Under the pieces are notes generated by a model. It was not told the origin of the DNA, ran no database searches, and worked only from the letters and a program-made list of their open reading frames with translations. Made by a program: the position numbers and the translations under genes. A stretch of 64,000 nucleotides of DNA from Pollenia angustigena (lineage: Eukaryota > Arthropoda > Insecta > Diptera > Polleniidae). Positions 43,981-55,393 of the stretch are shown here, piece after piece (positions within the stretch are counted from its first letter, which is position 1; each line of letters begins with the position of its first letter). The stretch is taken from the NCBI GenBank assembly GCA_930367215.1, contig OV884059.1:74743393-74807392 (forward strand), written 5' to 3'.

Positions 43981-44239
43981 TCGTCGGCTTAATATGCAAA
44001 CCTGCTAAATCCACTATTTAAGTAAATTGAGATTTAAGTGGCGTGTTGTAGAGAACGATACGCCTCGTCGACTAGCATATAGTTTTTCTACAATTTATGT
44101 CTTGAAGTGCTTAAAACCAACAATAGTTTTGTTTTTTCTCCCACCAAGATGCACACACATTTGAAATATAAAATGTTTTTTATCTCTCCTGTAAAATTTA
44201 CTGAAAGGGAGTAAGCAGGTTTGCATATTACGCCGACGA
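43981..44239. mobile_element. MITE with TCGTCGGCTTAATATGC ends
   Basis: Left 'tcgtcggcttaatatgcaaa', right reversed 'tcgtcggcgtaatatgcaaa', both continuing 'cctgct'. No target duplication is evident. Confidence 0.75.
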
Positions 44240-45022
44240 AATGCTTTTAGTTAATAAAAAATAGTTTGCAGTTATCTTCACAACTGTCTCTGCGGAAGTT
44301 TCGCTTTTCCGTTGAAAATGTTTTTTCAGGGATCACGTGGTGATTGTAGTTTACTACGCAAGGTCGTGGGAAGGGATATCCTGAAAATCCCACTAAAGGG
44401 CGGATTTTTTACCACTTGTGCGTGGATTCGGCCTGGGGGGAGGATCATCCTTAGGTGCTGTTGCTACTCAATAGATGCTGCTAGCATTTTTCCGAAAGCG
44501 GCGGGAGTAAGATTGCTCCAGCTTGCCGGAATATGTACCAAAATTGCTACCTATGTGTGTGTCTTGGTTGCGCTCACACTCGAGGAGGTTGGTAAACGCT
44601 ATTGTTTAAGATACATCATGGAGTAGGTCCTAGCACAGGTATCGATATAAATATTTACAACAGCTTTGCCTTTCACTATTAAAACAATAGATTTTTTTTA
44701 TAGGCAAGCTGCAATCCTGATAGAAGGGCAACGACTCTAAAGTCCCCACAAATTTGGCATATCCCGTAAGAAGCCGCACGCATCTAGCACAACATATGTG
44801 AGGAATCCACACTTTGGCTTGTTGGCCAACAGGAAAACCGAAGTTACATTCATACGCTTTGTTTCTAATCATGTTAAATTCCCAAAGTTATTTTTTTCTG
44901 GAATATAACTATTTTTTATTCATTTATTATACGTGCTGAATTCCCAATATTCATTGATAAATGCACTAATATTTATTGTTGGGGGATATGCTAGTTGCTA
45001 TGCGCATTTAACTGGTTTCTTA
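44240..45022. other. Unassigned; less AT-rich patch with a 104-codon frame
   Basis: 44300-44640 is less AT-rich than the surroundings. It holds an open frame at 44312-44626 on the plus strand (start MKMFFQGSRGDCSLL, end KRYCLRYIME). I recognise no domain, and the antisense strand has no better candidate. A stretch of hydrophobic residues near the C-terminus (YVCVLVALTL) could be a membrane segment. It may be retroelement or chance sequence; not called as a gene. Confidence 0.3.
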
Positions 45023-45218
45023 AGGTCCAACTAAAATATGCATAAGCTTGTTTAAATTTCTGTCAAAAATTAAAAAAAAAAAACTCTTAAATGCATTTAA
45101 GCAAATGACATATTCAAAAAACTTAACAAAAATGTTCCTTAAGTTCAATATGGTTTGACACATATGATTGACATGTATTCACCATGTAAGCCGACTTAAG
45201 CATATCATAGTTGGGCCT
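45023..45218. mobile_element. AGGCCCAACTATAAT MITE family, copy 4
   Basis: Left 'aggtccaactaaaatatgca', right 'catatcatagttgggcct'; interior 'aatatggtttgacacatatg'. It is shorter than the others. Confidence 0.75.
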
Positions 45219-46512
45219 ATAGGCCAGATCATCAGGAAACATTTTTCCAAAGGCATTGGAAAAGCTAAAGATGTCATACAAATAAAACTTTAAAGCGAAT
45301 GAGAATTACAAACACTCAAGTTTTACTTGCAACGATATCAGAGCGATAGCTTAGACAAAACACCAACAATAAACAGTGAGTTCATAATTTTTACACTTTC
45401 TTGTCTTCGTTTAGTAATCACTTCACTCAGTAAGCAAGACAAATTTTTGTTGGCCATATAGTTGATTTGTTTTTAATCATAAAAGTTATTTTGTGCGCTG
45501 TCTTCTTAAATATTTTTTTCAATGCGTAATGATTATTCTTATGCAAATGTTTGTATGAAGTGTGTAGTTTTTTAGGGTGCAGACCAACATGATTAGTATT
45601 CGATTCAACAGTGTAAAAGAGGAGGCAACAAACCAACGCCACAACCTTTTTTTTGTTTTTTGCTTAAAGTTAACATCAGTTAAATTAATTATAATTAAAA
45701 TTTAACTAACAAAAGCTGAAATAAAGAACTAAAAGCCTACTAGAGAATAAACTACCAAAAAAAGAAACGAAAAAATATTCAAAATAGGTGCCAAGTATTT
45801 AGCACCCAATTGTTCAGCAAAAGTGAATGGTTTAAATAACAACAATTTCACAAAATAATAACAATAACATTCCCAAAAAAAAATGTTAAATAAAAAAAAA
45901 AAAAACATTTCTTCAGATATTTTTTTCACGTAATGTCAAGAACATAAAAGTTAACAATTAAATAGTTTTTTTTTTTTAAGAACAAAACGTATTCGCACTC
46001 ACGCATAATTTATCTAACGAATGTAAGCGTACAACTATTTTACAAGTGTATTCACGCTACGTTACGCATTATTATCGAAAGCGTTTTATTTATTCTAGTT
46101 TTTTTTCTATCGAAATTCCTTTGTGAAATCCATAAACTTTTAGAAAATATAAGTTGAATGTGGATGGTGCGTAAAAACACCGTCTAATTGCAGTTGCCTG
46201 TTGTCGTTATCGCATAATGGTCGCTTTTAGGTCTTTAAGTGTTTCTAGATATTTTGTGTCTGATTGTAGAGGAATGTGTTGGAATTGCTCCTCTTAACTC
46301 TTAGTATTTTATGTAGCTCCTGGTATATACAAGAACATGAACATAGAAATGCTTCAATACAAACACAATTACAATTACAGGCGCAAAAAAAGCAATTCAA
46401 TTTAAACTTAGATATAAATTTAATCGTAATTACTTAGCAGAATCGTAAATAAGTCAATTCTTCGGGGAATTAAAAAAATTTCTAGTTAAAAGATAAAAAC
46501 CGATTTACCCCC
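45219..46512. other. AT-rich sequence, nothing recognised
   Basis: Poly(A/T) runs near 45888-45980. No motif or repeat seen. Confidence 0.4.
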
Positions 46513-46617
46513 AATTTCACCAAGTTCAGTTTAAACAAACTATTACTTTAACTTCCAGTTAACAATATTTTTTGACAGCTGTAACTGAAAGTTTATTATA
46601 ACTGTACTTGGTGAAAT
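46513..46617. mobile_element. Short MITE with ATTTCACCAAGT ends
   Basis: 'atttcaccaagttcagttta' is mirrored by 'ataactgtacttggtgaaat'; interior 'aactttaacttccagttaac' is part of the same hairpin. Confidence 0.7.
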
Positions 46618-46839
46618 AACATATTTTAAGGGTTACGTTAAGAATTTTCGCCTTTAAAGAAATATGCCTTCCTGATTATTTGTTTGTATAGGGCCTAGGA
46701 AAACCCATTTTACCTTCAATATATTTCGTCCTTATGTCAAATAAATCTGACGTATTAAATTTCATTGAATTAAACACAAAATTGCTGTCTGCATACAGAG
46801 CAGTTTGACGATAAAAAATTGTCAATCAAATTTTCAACA
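46618..46839. other. Unassigned sequence
   Basis: Nothing recognised. Confidence 0.4.
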
Positions 46840-47400
46840 TGTTAACAAAGTGTTGTCAATATTTCGACAACATCTGTTGTCAAATCATTAACGAAATGTT
46901 GTCAAATTCGAACCAAAGATGTAAAAAATACCATTGATGTCAAATTGGCGACACCAGGTTGTCAGAAAGATAACGATCCGTTACATTATTATTCGTAATT
47001 TATTTACAAAAAAAGTGTAAATTTGTATACGTGATTTTAAATAAGTTGCTAAAAATAAGATACGAACAGTGAAAAAAATATCAATAACAGTGACGACCAC
47101 GTGTTATTATTACGAAGGAGATTTTCTCTTTGAAGAAAATATAAAATTCGATGTTAAAACAAATCAATGCCATATCGACGACCACGATAATAATTATTAT
47201 AATTATTATAATAATTATTATAATTTGTAATTTTGGTTTTGTTGTTTAAAAAATGTAAAATAAATATATACATTTTCTATGTTTTTATTTGCTTGCGTTT
47301 AAAATGGGCGATTCTTTACTGCATTTAGAACAATGTGTTGTCGAAATGACAATTTAATGTTGTCAAAATACCAACGATGTGTTGTTAAAAATTTAAACAA
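46840..47400 (+). repeat. Cluster of TGTTGTCAAA words
   Basis: Variants occur at about 46849, 46878, 46893, 46937, 46958, 47336, 47357 and 47378, all in the same orientation, in two groups separated by 370 bases. Between them 47190-47230 is an AAT-rich microsatellite-like palindrome. I could not define element ends. Confidence 0.6.
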
Positions 47401-47622
47401 CATTTTACAGGAATGACACCATTATGGTGATAAAAAAGTAAAATTTTTTTGTAAAAATTAAACCAAATGGTGACGAAATGACAGCGTGGTGAACACAAAC
47501 GAATTTTGTTCTTCTATGGACCTGTGTACAATAACTGCATGATTACGGAGAAGGTTGTCATTAAGTTGGCTTAGATTGCGATGATGGTTATAAAGGACGT
47601 TAAAGAAATCTATTGATATTTA

Positions 47623-48065
47623 AGGTGCTTTTACACGATCTGTATTTAGGAATGTCGTGTAAACGCAAAAAAAAAATTGCTTCTGTAAATGTCAGATGGA
47701 ATTAGCAGTGTAAAACTTTTCAATAAGAGCGCGTTCTATTTTGATCTGACAAACCATCTAACATCAGCTGTTTTGCAAGTAATTTTTTGTGGCGGCATAT
47801 AACTTATTTATTTACACTTAAATTCATAAAAAAAACAACACTTTTAAAAAACTGAAATAAATTAAAAGAGAATAAAAATATAAATATGTAAAGAATTTGC
47901 TGTTATGAACGATTTTAGATTATATCAGATGAAACCAAAAACGAACCTGTGAAAGCAAAAATTACAAACCTTCTGTACTTGTAAATTTTGACAAATAAGT
48001 GTAATTTCATTTGGATTTTACAGCACACAAGCCCACTGCAAAATACAAATCGTGTAAAAGCACCT
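47623..48065. mobile_element. MITE with AGGTGCTTTTACACGAT ends
   Basis: Left AGGTGCTTTTACACGATCTG, right reversed AGGTGCTTTTACACGATTTG. The interior is non-coding. Flanking bases TTA and TTT do not form a clean duplication. Confidence 0.8.
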
Positions 48066-48609
48066 TTTGCTGCGTTCGCATACGCGTATTGCCGATTTCT
48101 ATAATTTTATATAAAACCTGTAGATGTTGTTTGTCAGAAAACGGTAAATTTTGTGATTATCGATATATACTTTTCTTTCAGCTATCCAGAGTCACAGACT
48201 GCCGATTTAACCAATTGGCTTAAATCGGACAAAAAAAAAGCTAAGTATTTGTTATTAATTGTGGTACAAATATCTGTCGAAATGACAATAATTGGTAAAA
48301 AAAAAAAAAAACGTTTACATCTGGTTCCCGATGACTGCACTGGATTCGTCTCCATACAACCTACCTTTTGTTTGATCGGTTTTTAAACTATGAAAGTTTT
48401 CCTTCTCAGTTTATTGGTGAAAGGGAAGGCAAGAAAAGCATAGGGAACATTACGTACTTCCAAATTCCCTCTTGTTTTTAATTCGTATATATCAAACTGA
48501 AGTTGGATGAGCTTTTCACACGACTTCTGTTATATTTCATAAAATTTTTATAAAATGTTTGCTAACCCACTGTATTATAAGCACACTACAATAGTGGAAA
48601 GGATTCTAA
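48066..48609. other. AT-rich sequence, nothing recognised
   Basis: Two overlapping 70-77 codon frames have no motif. Confidence 0.4.
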
Positions 48610-48760
48610 TGCTGGGTACACACAGTGCAATCTACATGCAATCTGTTTCAATGCAACCTCAAAATATCAAAGCGTTTTGATATTGATGCAATCTGGAATG
48701 AATGAAAATGAATTTAATTCACTAGATTGCGTAAATGTGTTGCATAGTGTGTACCCAGCA
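48610..48760. mobile_element. 151-bp MITE with TGCTGGGTACACAC ends
   Basis: TGCTGGGTACACAC is perfectly mirrored at the right end, followed by 'tgcaa' words on both sides. Confidence 0.85.
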
Positions 48761-49337
48761 TTGGCGTTTGTGCGTTTCTGACATCTTAAAATATTAGTGC
48801 TAGGTCTTATATTTCATAAACATGTTAATGTAATAAATATAAAATCTTTTTATCTATTTTTAGAATTCTATTTTGCTTTTTTATTATTCCTACTTTTCAA
48901 TATTTCAGAAAGCCGTAATTATAGTTGTAGCAACAAAATCGGTAGAAATTGTAGCATTATTAACACTGTTTATATGTAAGCATTACATATTCATAAATTG
49001 TTTTCAAACTTTAAGCTTCTGCATTAAGATTGTCTTAAAAGTTTTCACGTACTTGTTAGTTACGGATAAAGTATTACTTTGATTATGGTTTTTAGGTGTG
49101 TTCCAATGTCTCAGCGAATTTATCAAAGAATGTTCGAGTTTGTTTGAGTGTTGTTTTCCTAAGTTCATAAATTATTCCAAAGAAATTGCGTAATTGTTAC
49201 ACGAAAATATTCTGGACAGAAATCCACATTTTTGTGGATTAAATTTTTGTGTTGTTACCATTGGGAATAAATGGTAAACAATTTATGTCAGATATAGAAC
49301 ATAATTTGCATAACAACAACAACAAAATGTATCTTTG
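48761..49337. other. AT-rich sequence, nothing recognised
   Basis: No motif or repeat seen. Confidence 0.4.
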
Positions 49338-49340
49338 TTA

Positions 49341-49809
49341 AGGCCAGTTTACACGGTAATATAATGTATTACGACATGTCGAAAGATTATGTAGAATGAG
49401 AAAAATCTTATCATGTAAAAGCAAAATGTATTGAGTAAGAGAGAATACGGATACAAAATCTGACAAGCGGTCGGTAAATGGTTTTTTTCTAAACCATTTT
49501 AGAAACTTATGTATTCTCATCACACCAGAGGTGTATTTTAACGGAGTACATTAAAGGTGATAACATTTTTTTACAATTACAAAAACAACTAAAATCTACT
49601 CAGGAAATTTTCATGTTGTTTTTGTAAATATTTAAAACTGCAACCATCTGCTTTTTTGTTATTATTTTTTATTTTACTTATACCATCCGTGTAAACATGA
49701 ATTATACTTACAAAAGATTTTTATTTTTTTCTTTTAAACACGGAGAGAATTTCATAATATTTTGATTCTACAAAGTCGTAATACATTGTATTACCGTGTA
49801 AACTGGCCT
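49341..49809. mobile_element. TTA-targeting MITE with AGGCCAGTTTACACGG ends
   Basis: The ends AGGCCAGTTTACACGGTAAT are inverted copies extending about 35 bp; TTA flanks both (49338-49340, 49810-49812). A 3-bp TTA/TWA duplication is typical of PIF/Harbinger elements. No transposase. Confidence 0.85.
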
Positions 49810-49812
49810 TTA

Positions 49813-50191
49813 TTGATATGTAAGTAATCAAGAATTGAATAATTGTGTTACGTATTGTTTACAAAAAAGTAATTAATGAGTAATTTGCTTATTGGTGGAA
49901 GGAACAGTTGTTGTTTTTAAGTGACATTCATTTGGAATTTCAAGGTTGAAAAATTTGTTTTTTGTTCTGTGTGTGAAAAATTTACTATCAGATTAAAAAT
50001 TATAAATGTTATACAAAAGTAGAAAGAGGGCATTTCTAAAACTTAAGAGTCCCTTAACCCAGATGCCTCAATTTCAGAGTATTTTTATTTACAACGTTTA
50101 CCTTTGGTAAGGTTTTCCTTAAACGGAAACTTGATGAACTTTTAAAAAAAAACAAATCTTTTTATTTTACAGATATATTCTACCTACTAAC
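49813..50191. other. Unassigned sequence
   Basis: Nothing recognised. Confidence 0.4.
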
Positions 50192-50199
50192 GCCTCAAG

Positions 50200-50390
50200 C
50201 AAGGCGAATTAAGTAGAAGATGGGGTCAACTCTACAACAACACTGCTTCTGTGGTTGGATTGTCAAAAAAATTGCTTGTAAAAAAGTTTTGCGTACATAA
50301 AAAATTAATTTGTATTCAAACTTTGGCAAGTCGACCACCGAAAAAACACCATATGTTGACTTGACCCCACCTTCTAGTCAATTCGCCTTG
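50200..50390. mobile_element. 191-bp hAT-like MITE, copy 2
   Basis: The ends CAAGGCGAATT are inverted copies; GCCTCAAG flanks both (50192-50199, 50391-50398), a perfect 8-bp duplication. It is closely similar to 5918-6112 throughout ('gacttgaccccaccttctag'). Confidence 0.9.
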
Positions 50391-50398
50391 GCCTCAAG

Positions 50399-50801
50399 GA
50401 AATCTGCTTAAAGTTTAAGTTAGTCATGATAAGAATACGAATATCTGCGCCAATGTTCGCCGCATACGAATACATAAACTGCAATTTTAGCGCCACTCGA
50501 TATTGAAATTTCAATTTTAATAATCTCCCTATTTCGTTGATAACAATAAATTGTAAAAAAATAACACACCACTAAATGTATTAAACATAATTTTGACATT
50601 TCGATGACTAAATTTGAAATTATGAGCTTCGCACCTGAATGGCGCTACATACTGAACTTATTTCAATTTTTATATGTAGTAACATTATTATTAATAATTG
50701 AGGGCCAAAGACACGGCTACCTAAATAAGCTTTTGTGCGGCCCAAGTGCTCACTGATGTCGATTAAGGCTACAAAAGAGCCAACTGTTCTACAAGGTGAG
50801 A
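50399..50801. other. Unassigned sequence
   Basis: Nothing recognised. Confidence 0.4.
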
Positions 50802-50809
50802 CAGTATAC

Positions 50810-52174
50810 TAGGGTGATCGATTATTCGACTTTTTTCAATAACCGGTTTTCGAATATTCCGAATAGTTGCTATTTTTAAAAAACCGGGTTTCGGTTAATC
50901 ATTTTAAAAATAACCGGTTAACCGGTTTTAATTCGAATACATAAAAATACAAAAATCAAATTATTTTTTGTAATAAAAAGTTAATTTGAATAAAAACAAA
51001 ACAATTCACGAATGTAAGGAACCTTCAAAATACATAGATATGACTTAAGGTATGTTCAGACTTAACAAATATTTGACGATAAAACAAAAACAAGCGCGAC
51101 CAGTAAATTGATTAAACTTAGGCTTTATTTTTAACAATTTCTATTTATTTGCTAAACTTTATGTCAAATATAATAATTGTACTTATGTACATATAATGTA
51201 GTTAAGAAACCGTTTAATAATGTTTGCTCTAGCCAAACGTTTTGCAAAAGCAAACAATTCTTTAAGAAAATTAGTGGTTACGTGTAGGACATCAACTATT
51301 TAATAGGTGTGAACATAGTTGTATAAATTTTGAAAAACTTTGGTTTTAGAAAATTATAGGAATTTAATAAATTTATTATTTGAGATATTCACAGAAATTT
51401 ATTTTAAATGTCTATACGAATCAGTAAACTTGAGCCATATTTTTGAAAAGTTGCAAACAAAACCTCTTATCCAGGATTATATTTTTCAATGTTTTTTTTT
51501 TTTTTTTTTGTTTCAGCATTATAGAAACGAATAGTAATATGAACATGCTTTTTGTATGACATATCTGTCAATTCGTCGATCACTATTTAAACCCTTCCTT
51601 GAGATTGTTTGATTCCTTCAATTTTTTTTTAAGTTCTTGGTAATTGAATAAATAAAACTGAAGAATTTTTCCATATCGATGATTTCGCCGGTATGGTGTA
51701 GTTTTAAGCATGAAGATATGCTTGAACTACTGAAAAGTTTTTCATTCATTATTGGCAGCATATTTTAGTAAAGTATTATTTCCAGTCTCATAAAAACTAC
51801 TTGGAACAGAGTCATGTTTTACTTGGCATATATTAATGTCAAGATTGTAGACTAATTAAAAGTGATTAATAAGTCATTACGCGATTTGTATTTACATTGC
51901 TCATAATGTTTTGTTACATTTTGTATTGACATTCTTTATTAAAAGTTTAAGTTTGCCAAATATTCAATTAGAAAAATACTTCAATTACGGGTACATTTAT
52001 AACAAAAGTAAGGAAAACTTATATAAATTCTACATTACTAAAATAACCGGTTTATTTTACTAAAATAACCGGTTTATTCGATATTCGAAAAATGGACTTT
52101 TTAAAATATTCGACTTGGGCAAAACTAAAATAACCGGTTAAAACCGGTCGAATACTATTCGATCGATCACCCTA
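50810..52174. mobile_element. hAT-type element with ACCGGTTA subterminal repeats
   Basis: The ends TAGGGTGATCGAT are inverted copies; CAGTATAC flanks both (50802-50809, 52175-52182). Many AACCGGTTATTTT words lie near both ends. The interior 51600-51870 is shared with the half copy at 40440-40710. No complete transposase frame is visible, so it is non-autonomous or decayed. Confidence 0.85.
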
Positions 52175-52182
52175 CAGTATAC

Positions 52183-52347
52183 ACCACACTCTTGCCCATG
52201 CTCTGTAGCTCCCACGACGATAAACTTTTCGATTGGAATGTGAGAAATGAAACAAAAATACCATAAATTGAAACAAACAACTGTTTCTTAACTGCGTCTG
52301 TAACTTATTTTGTCATTAAATGAAATTACTAGCCAATTTACAGAATA
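52183..52347. other. Unassigned sequence
   Basis: Nothing recognised. Confidence 0.35.
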
Positions 52348-52600
52348 AGGCCCAACTATAATGTGCATTAGCTGGCTTAAGCTACTGTCAAAAATTAATA
52401 AAAAAAAATTAAAAAGCAAAAATAAAATCAAAAAATATTTTACTCCGTACGGAAAGTTCGATCGGTTTCGAACCTTGCTAAAGCAACTGCCAGTTTCATA
52501 AAATGAACCAGAAAGTTAAGTTCAATATGGTTCGACACATATGAAGCACATGTATTTGCACAATTGCTTAAATCAACTTAAGCATATTATAGATGGGCCT
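52348..52600. mobile_element. AGGCCCAACTATAAT MITE family, copy 5
   Basis: Left 'aggcccaactataatgtgca', right 'catattatagatgggcct'; interior 'ttaagttcaatatggttcga'. The two ends are well preserved. Confidence 0.8.
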
Positions 52601-52610
52601 AAAGTGTATC

Positions 52611-52765
52611 TTGAGTGCTCCGGTAGGCTAGCTGGTAGTGAGCTAGTCTACCAGCACCGGGGTCGCGGGTTCGAATCCCGCCAGAGACTCTGGTTTTTTT
52701 CCTGCAGACAAGCGTAGAGCTTCGCGGGATTGGCTTAGGGAGTTTAAAAAAAAATGTAAGTTCTT
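52611..52765 (+). repeat. tRNA-derived, SINE-like head
   Basis: It contains GGCTAGCTGGTAGTGAGC (D-arm-like, box A) and GCGGGTTCGAATCCCGC, a perfect five-pair T-arm with box B, at tRNA-like spacing. The presumed acceptor ends (ctccggt and cagagac) do not pair, and the anticodon region instead forms gctggtag...ctaccagc. So it is a polymerase III promoter-like tRNA relic, not a working tRNA. It directly adjoins repeat Y. Confidence 0.65.
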
Positions 52766-53195
52766 GTGAGAAAGTTCCCGCTTTGAACTGGCAAATAAAA
52801 TCACGAATAAAAACGGGCTGAGAAAAAATTTGAACACTAAAAATATGTTAAAAATGCAAAATGCGATGAATAGTAACTCGAAAGAGGTAGGTATTTAGTT
52901 CTTGGCAAATTTTTAATTGTTAATTATTTTGCTTTTAACAACAAACATTAAAGACGCAATTTACTTTATTCGGTATAGCCGATTCGCCGTCGTCGTTAAA
53001 AATGTTTAAGTTTTAGTAAATTTTGGTCGCCGTCATTGACATGTGTGACAGGCGTTCTCAACCTCTGCCATGTTATATCAGTTTTGAGTGGAATATCATG
53101 ATATATATAACGTAACGACATGAGTTACAGACACACTTTTTGCTCACTTTTCGAGAAACGATGGAATATTGTGTTTCACATTTGTTCGATAAGAT
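52766..53195 (-). repeat. Dispersed repeat Y, copy 2 (uninterrupted)
   Basis: Reverse complement of 5876-6580 without the MITE, which supplies the empty site 'atattccatcgtttctcg' (minus strand, near 53160-53175). Confidence 0.75.
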
Positions 53196-54004
53196 AACTC
53201 GAAGGAACTTGTTCTGCTGACATAATTATACTAAAATACTTTTAGATCTCGGTGGTTTTTCACATCATATTAAATTTAAGGTTTTTGATTTTGCATAACT
53301 TTGTTTTTTCTAACTTTTTAGCTAAATTAAAGGTGCGTAATTATTGTATATCAACCCTGTGCAAAATTTTCGAATCATCGAGGGCAAACTTCTTCTCGTG
53401 TGGAATTTTTCGATGTACTTATCGAAACTAACAAAACCATATGATTTTGATAAATTAATTTTTTTGCATTTTCATACATTTTTCGAATTTTCGATTTAAA
53501 ATACAGCAAGAAATGTGAAAAAAGCATTTCTAGCATTATGATAATCTGAAGTGTTATGAACTTTATTATTAGGAATATATTTTCTGTTGATTACTTTACT
53601 TAACTTTGCACGGTTTGTCAGTTATGGGCCGAAAATGGTGGAAAACTGGCACTAGATGCAGTTTTTTCCGATTAATTTGTTTTACTCTTTTTTTCTCGCT
53701 GTCTGCACCTGAAAATGCGCCGAAGACAGGTTTCCTCGATATAAAATCGTGATTTCAAGTTCTTCGCAATATCAAGTTTTAGCCAAAATATACAAGAGAC
53801 CATAAAAACCGAACAGCAGGTTAACCAAGCAAGACCCTAAGGGAGTTTTAGCGGGAGTTTTCATTTAATGTGTTGCACTGTGTTAGCAGAATGAAAAGAT
53901 CCTCTCCGAGTTTTTTTAAATGTCTCATGCATTTCGGTTATATTTTCCTATTTATTGCCAATAGATCAAGGCAAATTAATTTTTAAGGTATCGTTTTCTC
54001 TTAC
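53196..54004. other. AT-rich sequence, nothing recognised
   Basis: No motif or repeat seen. Confidence 0.4.
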
Positions 54005-54007
54005 TTA

Positions 54008-54489
54008 AGCCTGGTACTCTGCTCAACATTTCACGTGAAATCATGTCAAAACGCATATGAAAAAAACTTGTATGGAATATCTATGAATTAATGTTGATAG
54101 AGTTGTACTCTGTTCATTTTGTGAAAAAGTTCCGAAATGTTGCTGGCAACATTTTTTTACAACTGCGAAATAATGTAAGCTGCACTTATTTCACGTGGAA
54201 TTTTAAGCAAAAGCAAAACAATATGAACTGATTATTTAAAAAGAAATAAAAAATTAAAATAGCACAACCGGTAACAGTTTTTTTATTAAATTGTTTGTTA
54301 AAAAAAAAATTTTGTAAAATACATGTGGGGTTTGTTTACATGTGCAAAACATAACGCATACTTTACAGGAATAAAACGTCAAGTTGTACAAACTCGCAAG
54401 ATAGGTAACATTGATACATGTCAAAATGTTCATGTGAAATAATAAAAGTTGCTCAACATTTTTCACGAATTTGAACAGAGTACTAGGCT
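54008..54489. mobile_element. TTA-targeting MITE with AGCCTGGTACTCTG ends
   Basis: Left AGCCTGGTACTCTGCTCAAC, right reversed AGCCTAGTACTCTGTTCAAA; TTA flanks both (54005-54007, 54490-54492). Internal ends with 'ttcacgtgaaat' repeat within. An 84-codon minus frame inside is not a gene. Confidence 0.85.
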
Positions 54490-54492
54490 TTA

Positions 54493-54872
54493 GAAAGAGG
54501 AATGTCAAAAGTTGCTTGTGTTCTTGACATATCGACCAACGAAAACAACAAATATAATGTTGAGTTTTTAGTGTTGTACTTGTACTTCAATCCACCGCAG
54601 AGAACGCATTTAAAATTTCTGAAATCGGATATGAATTATCTTGATATTTAATTCACCAATTCCAGTTGTCGATAATTTTCTTTCAATAAGTAAACGATTG
54701 CTTCAAATGATAGTGTATATCTAGGAATGCTTAACATCTACTTGAGTAATTTTCATAAATTCTTTTTGTGGGGGCACAATACTTATAATGTTTGTTGGTT
54801 TTTACTTTAATCAAAGGAGACTACTATTTTGCTTTAAAGACAAAGGTTTTTTTTAATAAAACTTATGGAAAA
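54493..54872. other. AT-rich sequence, nothing recognised
   Basis: No motif or repeat seen. Confidence 0.4.
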
Positions 54873-55376
54873 AAGCGGATATGCGCAGGGGGGAAAACAC
54901 CTCCCATAGGATGCATATATTAAATATCGCTCAACTGAAGAACTATTAAAGGGAGAGTCTTCAAACGTGGTTAAAGCTACTATTATGATAAACTATAAAT
55001 TTCAATATAAAAATGGGCGGGGTAGACAGAGGAGGAGCAGTACTCCTCATAGATAAAAATATTAATAAGAGCCGCTGCACGCATTTTGTTGAACTTTTGG
55101 TAGTAGGATATTCTGAGCCCCAAAATTGAAATAATATAGCAGCGGGGGAAGTGGTACCCCCATAGAACGGCAATGTTTAATATCGCATATCTTAAGAATT
55201 GTTATAGTAAGAATGTTCAAACTTTGTAGATAATAAAAATAAAGCGGGCAGGCGCAGGGGGGGAAATACCTCCCATAGGATTCATATATTAAATATTTCT
55301 CAACTGAAAAACTACTAAAGGGAGAGTCTTCAAACGTGGTTAAAACAGTGTATCGAAGCTCACCGGGTTAAGCTAG
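54873..55376 (+). repeat. Direct-repeat block with Helitron-like 3' end
   Basis: About 100 bases at 54873-54975 recur at 55245-55345 ('cctcccataggatgcatata', 'gggagagtcttcaaacgtgg'). The block ends 'caccgggttaagctag' followed by T, similar to the GGGTCAKCTAG ends at 1252 and 27036. The 5' end is not found, so the class is tentative. Confidence 0.5.
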
Positions 55377-55393
55377 TAAATATCATAAAAAAG

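Noticed and set aside
52611..52690. Possible functional tRNA gene
   Set aside because: Box A- and box B-like sequences and a perfect T-arm are present, but the acceptor ends do not pair and there is no normal anticodon arm.
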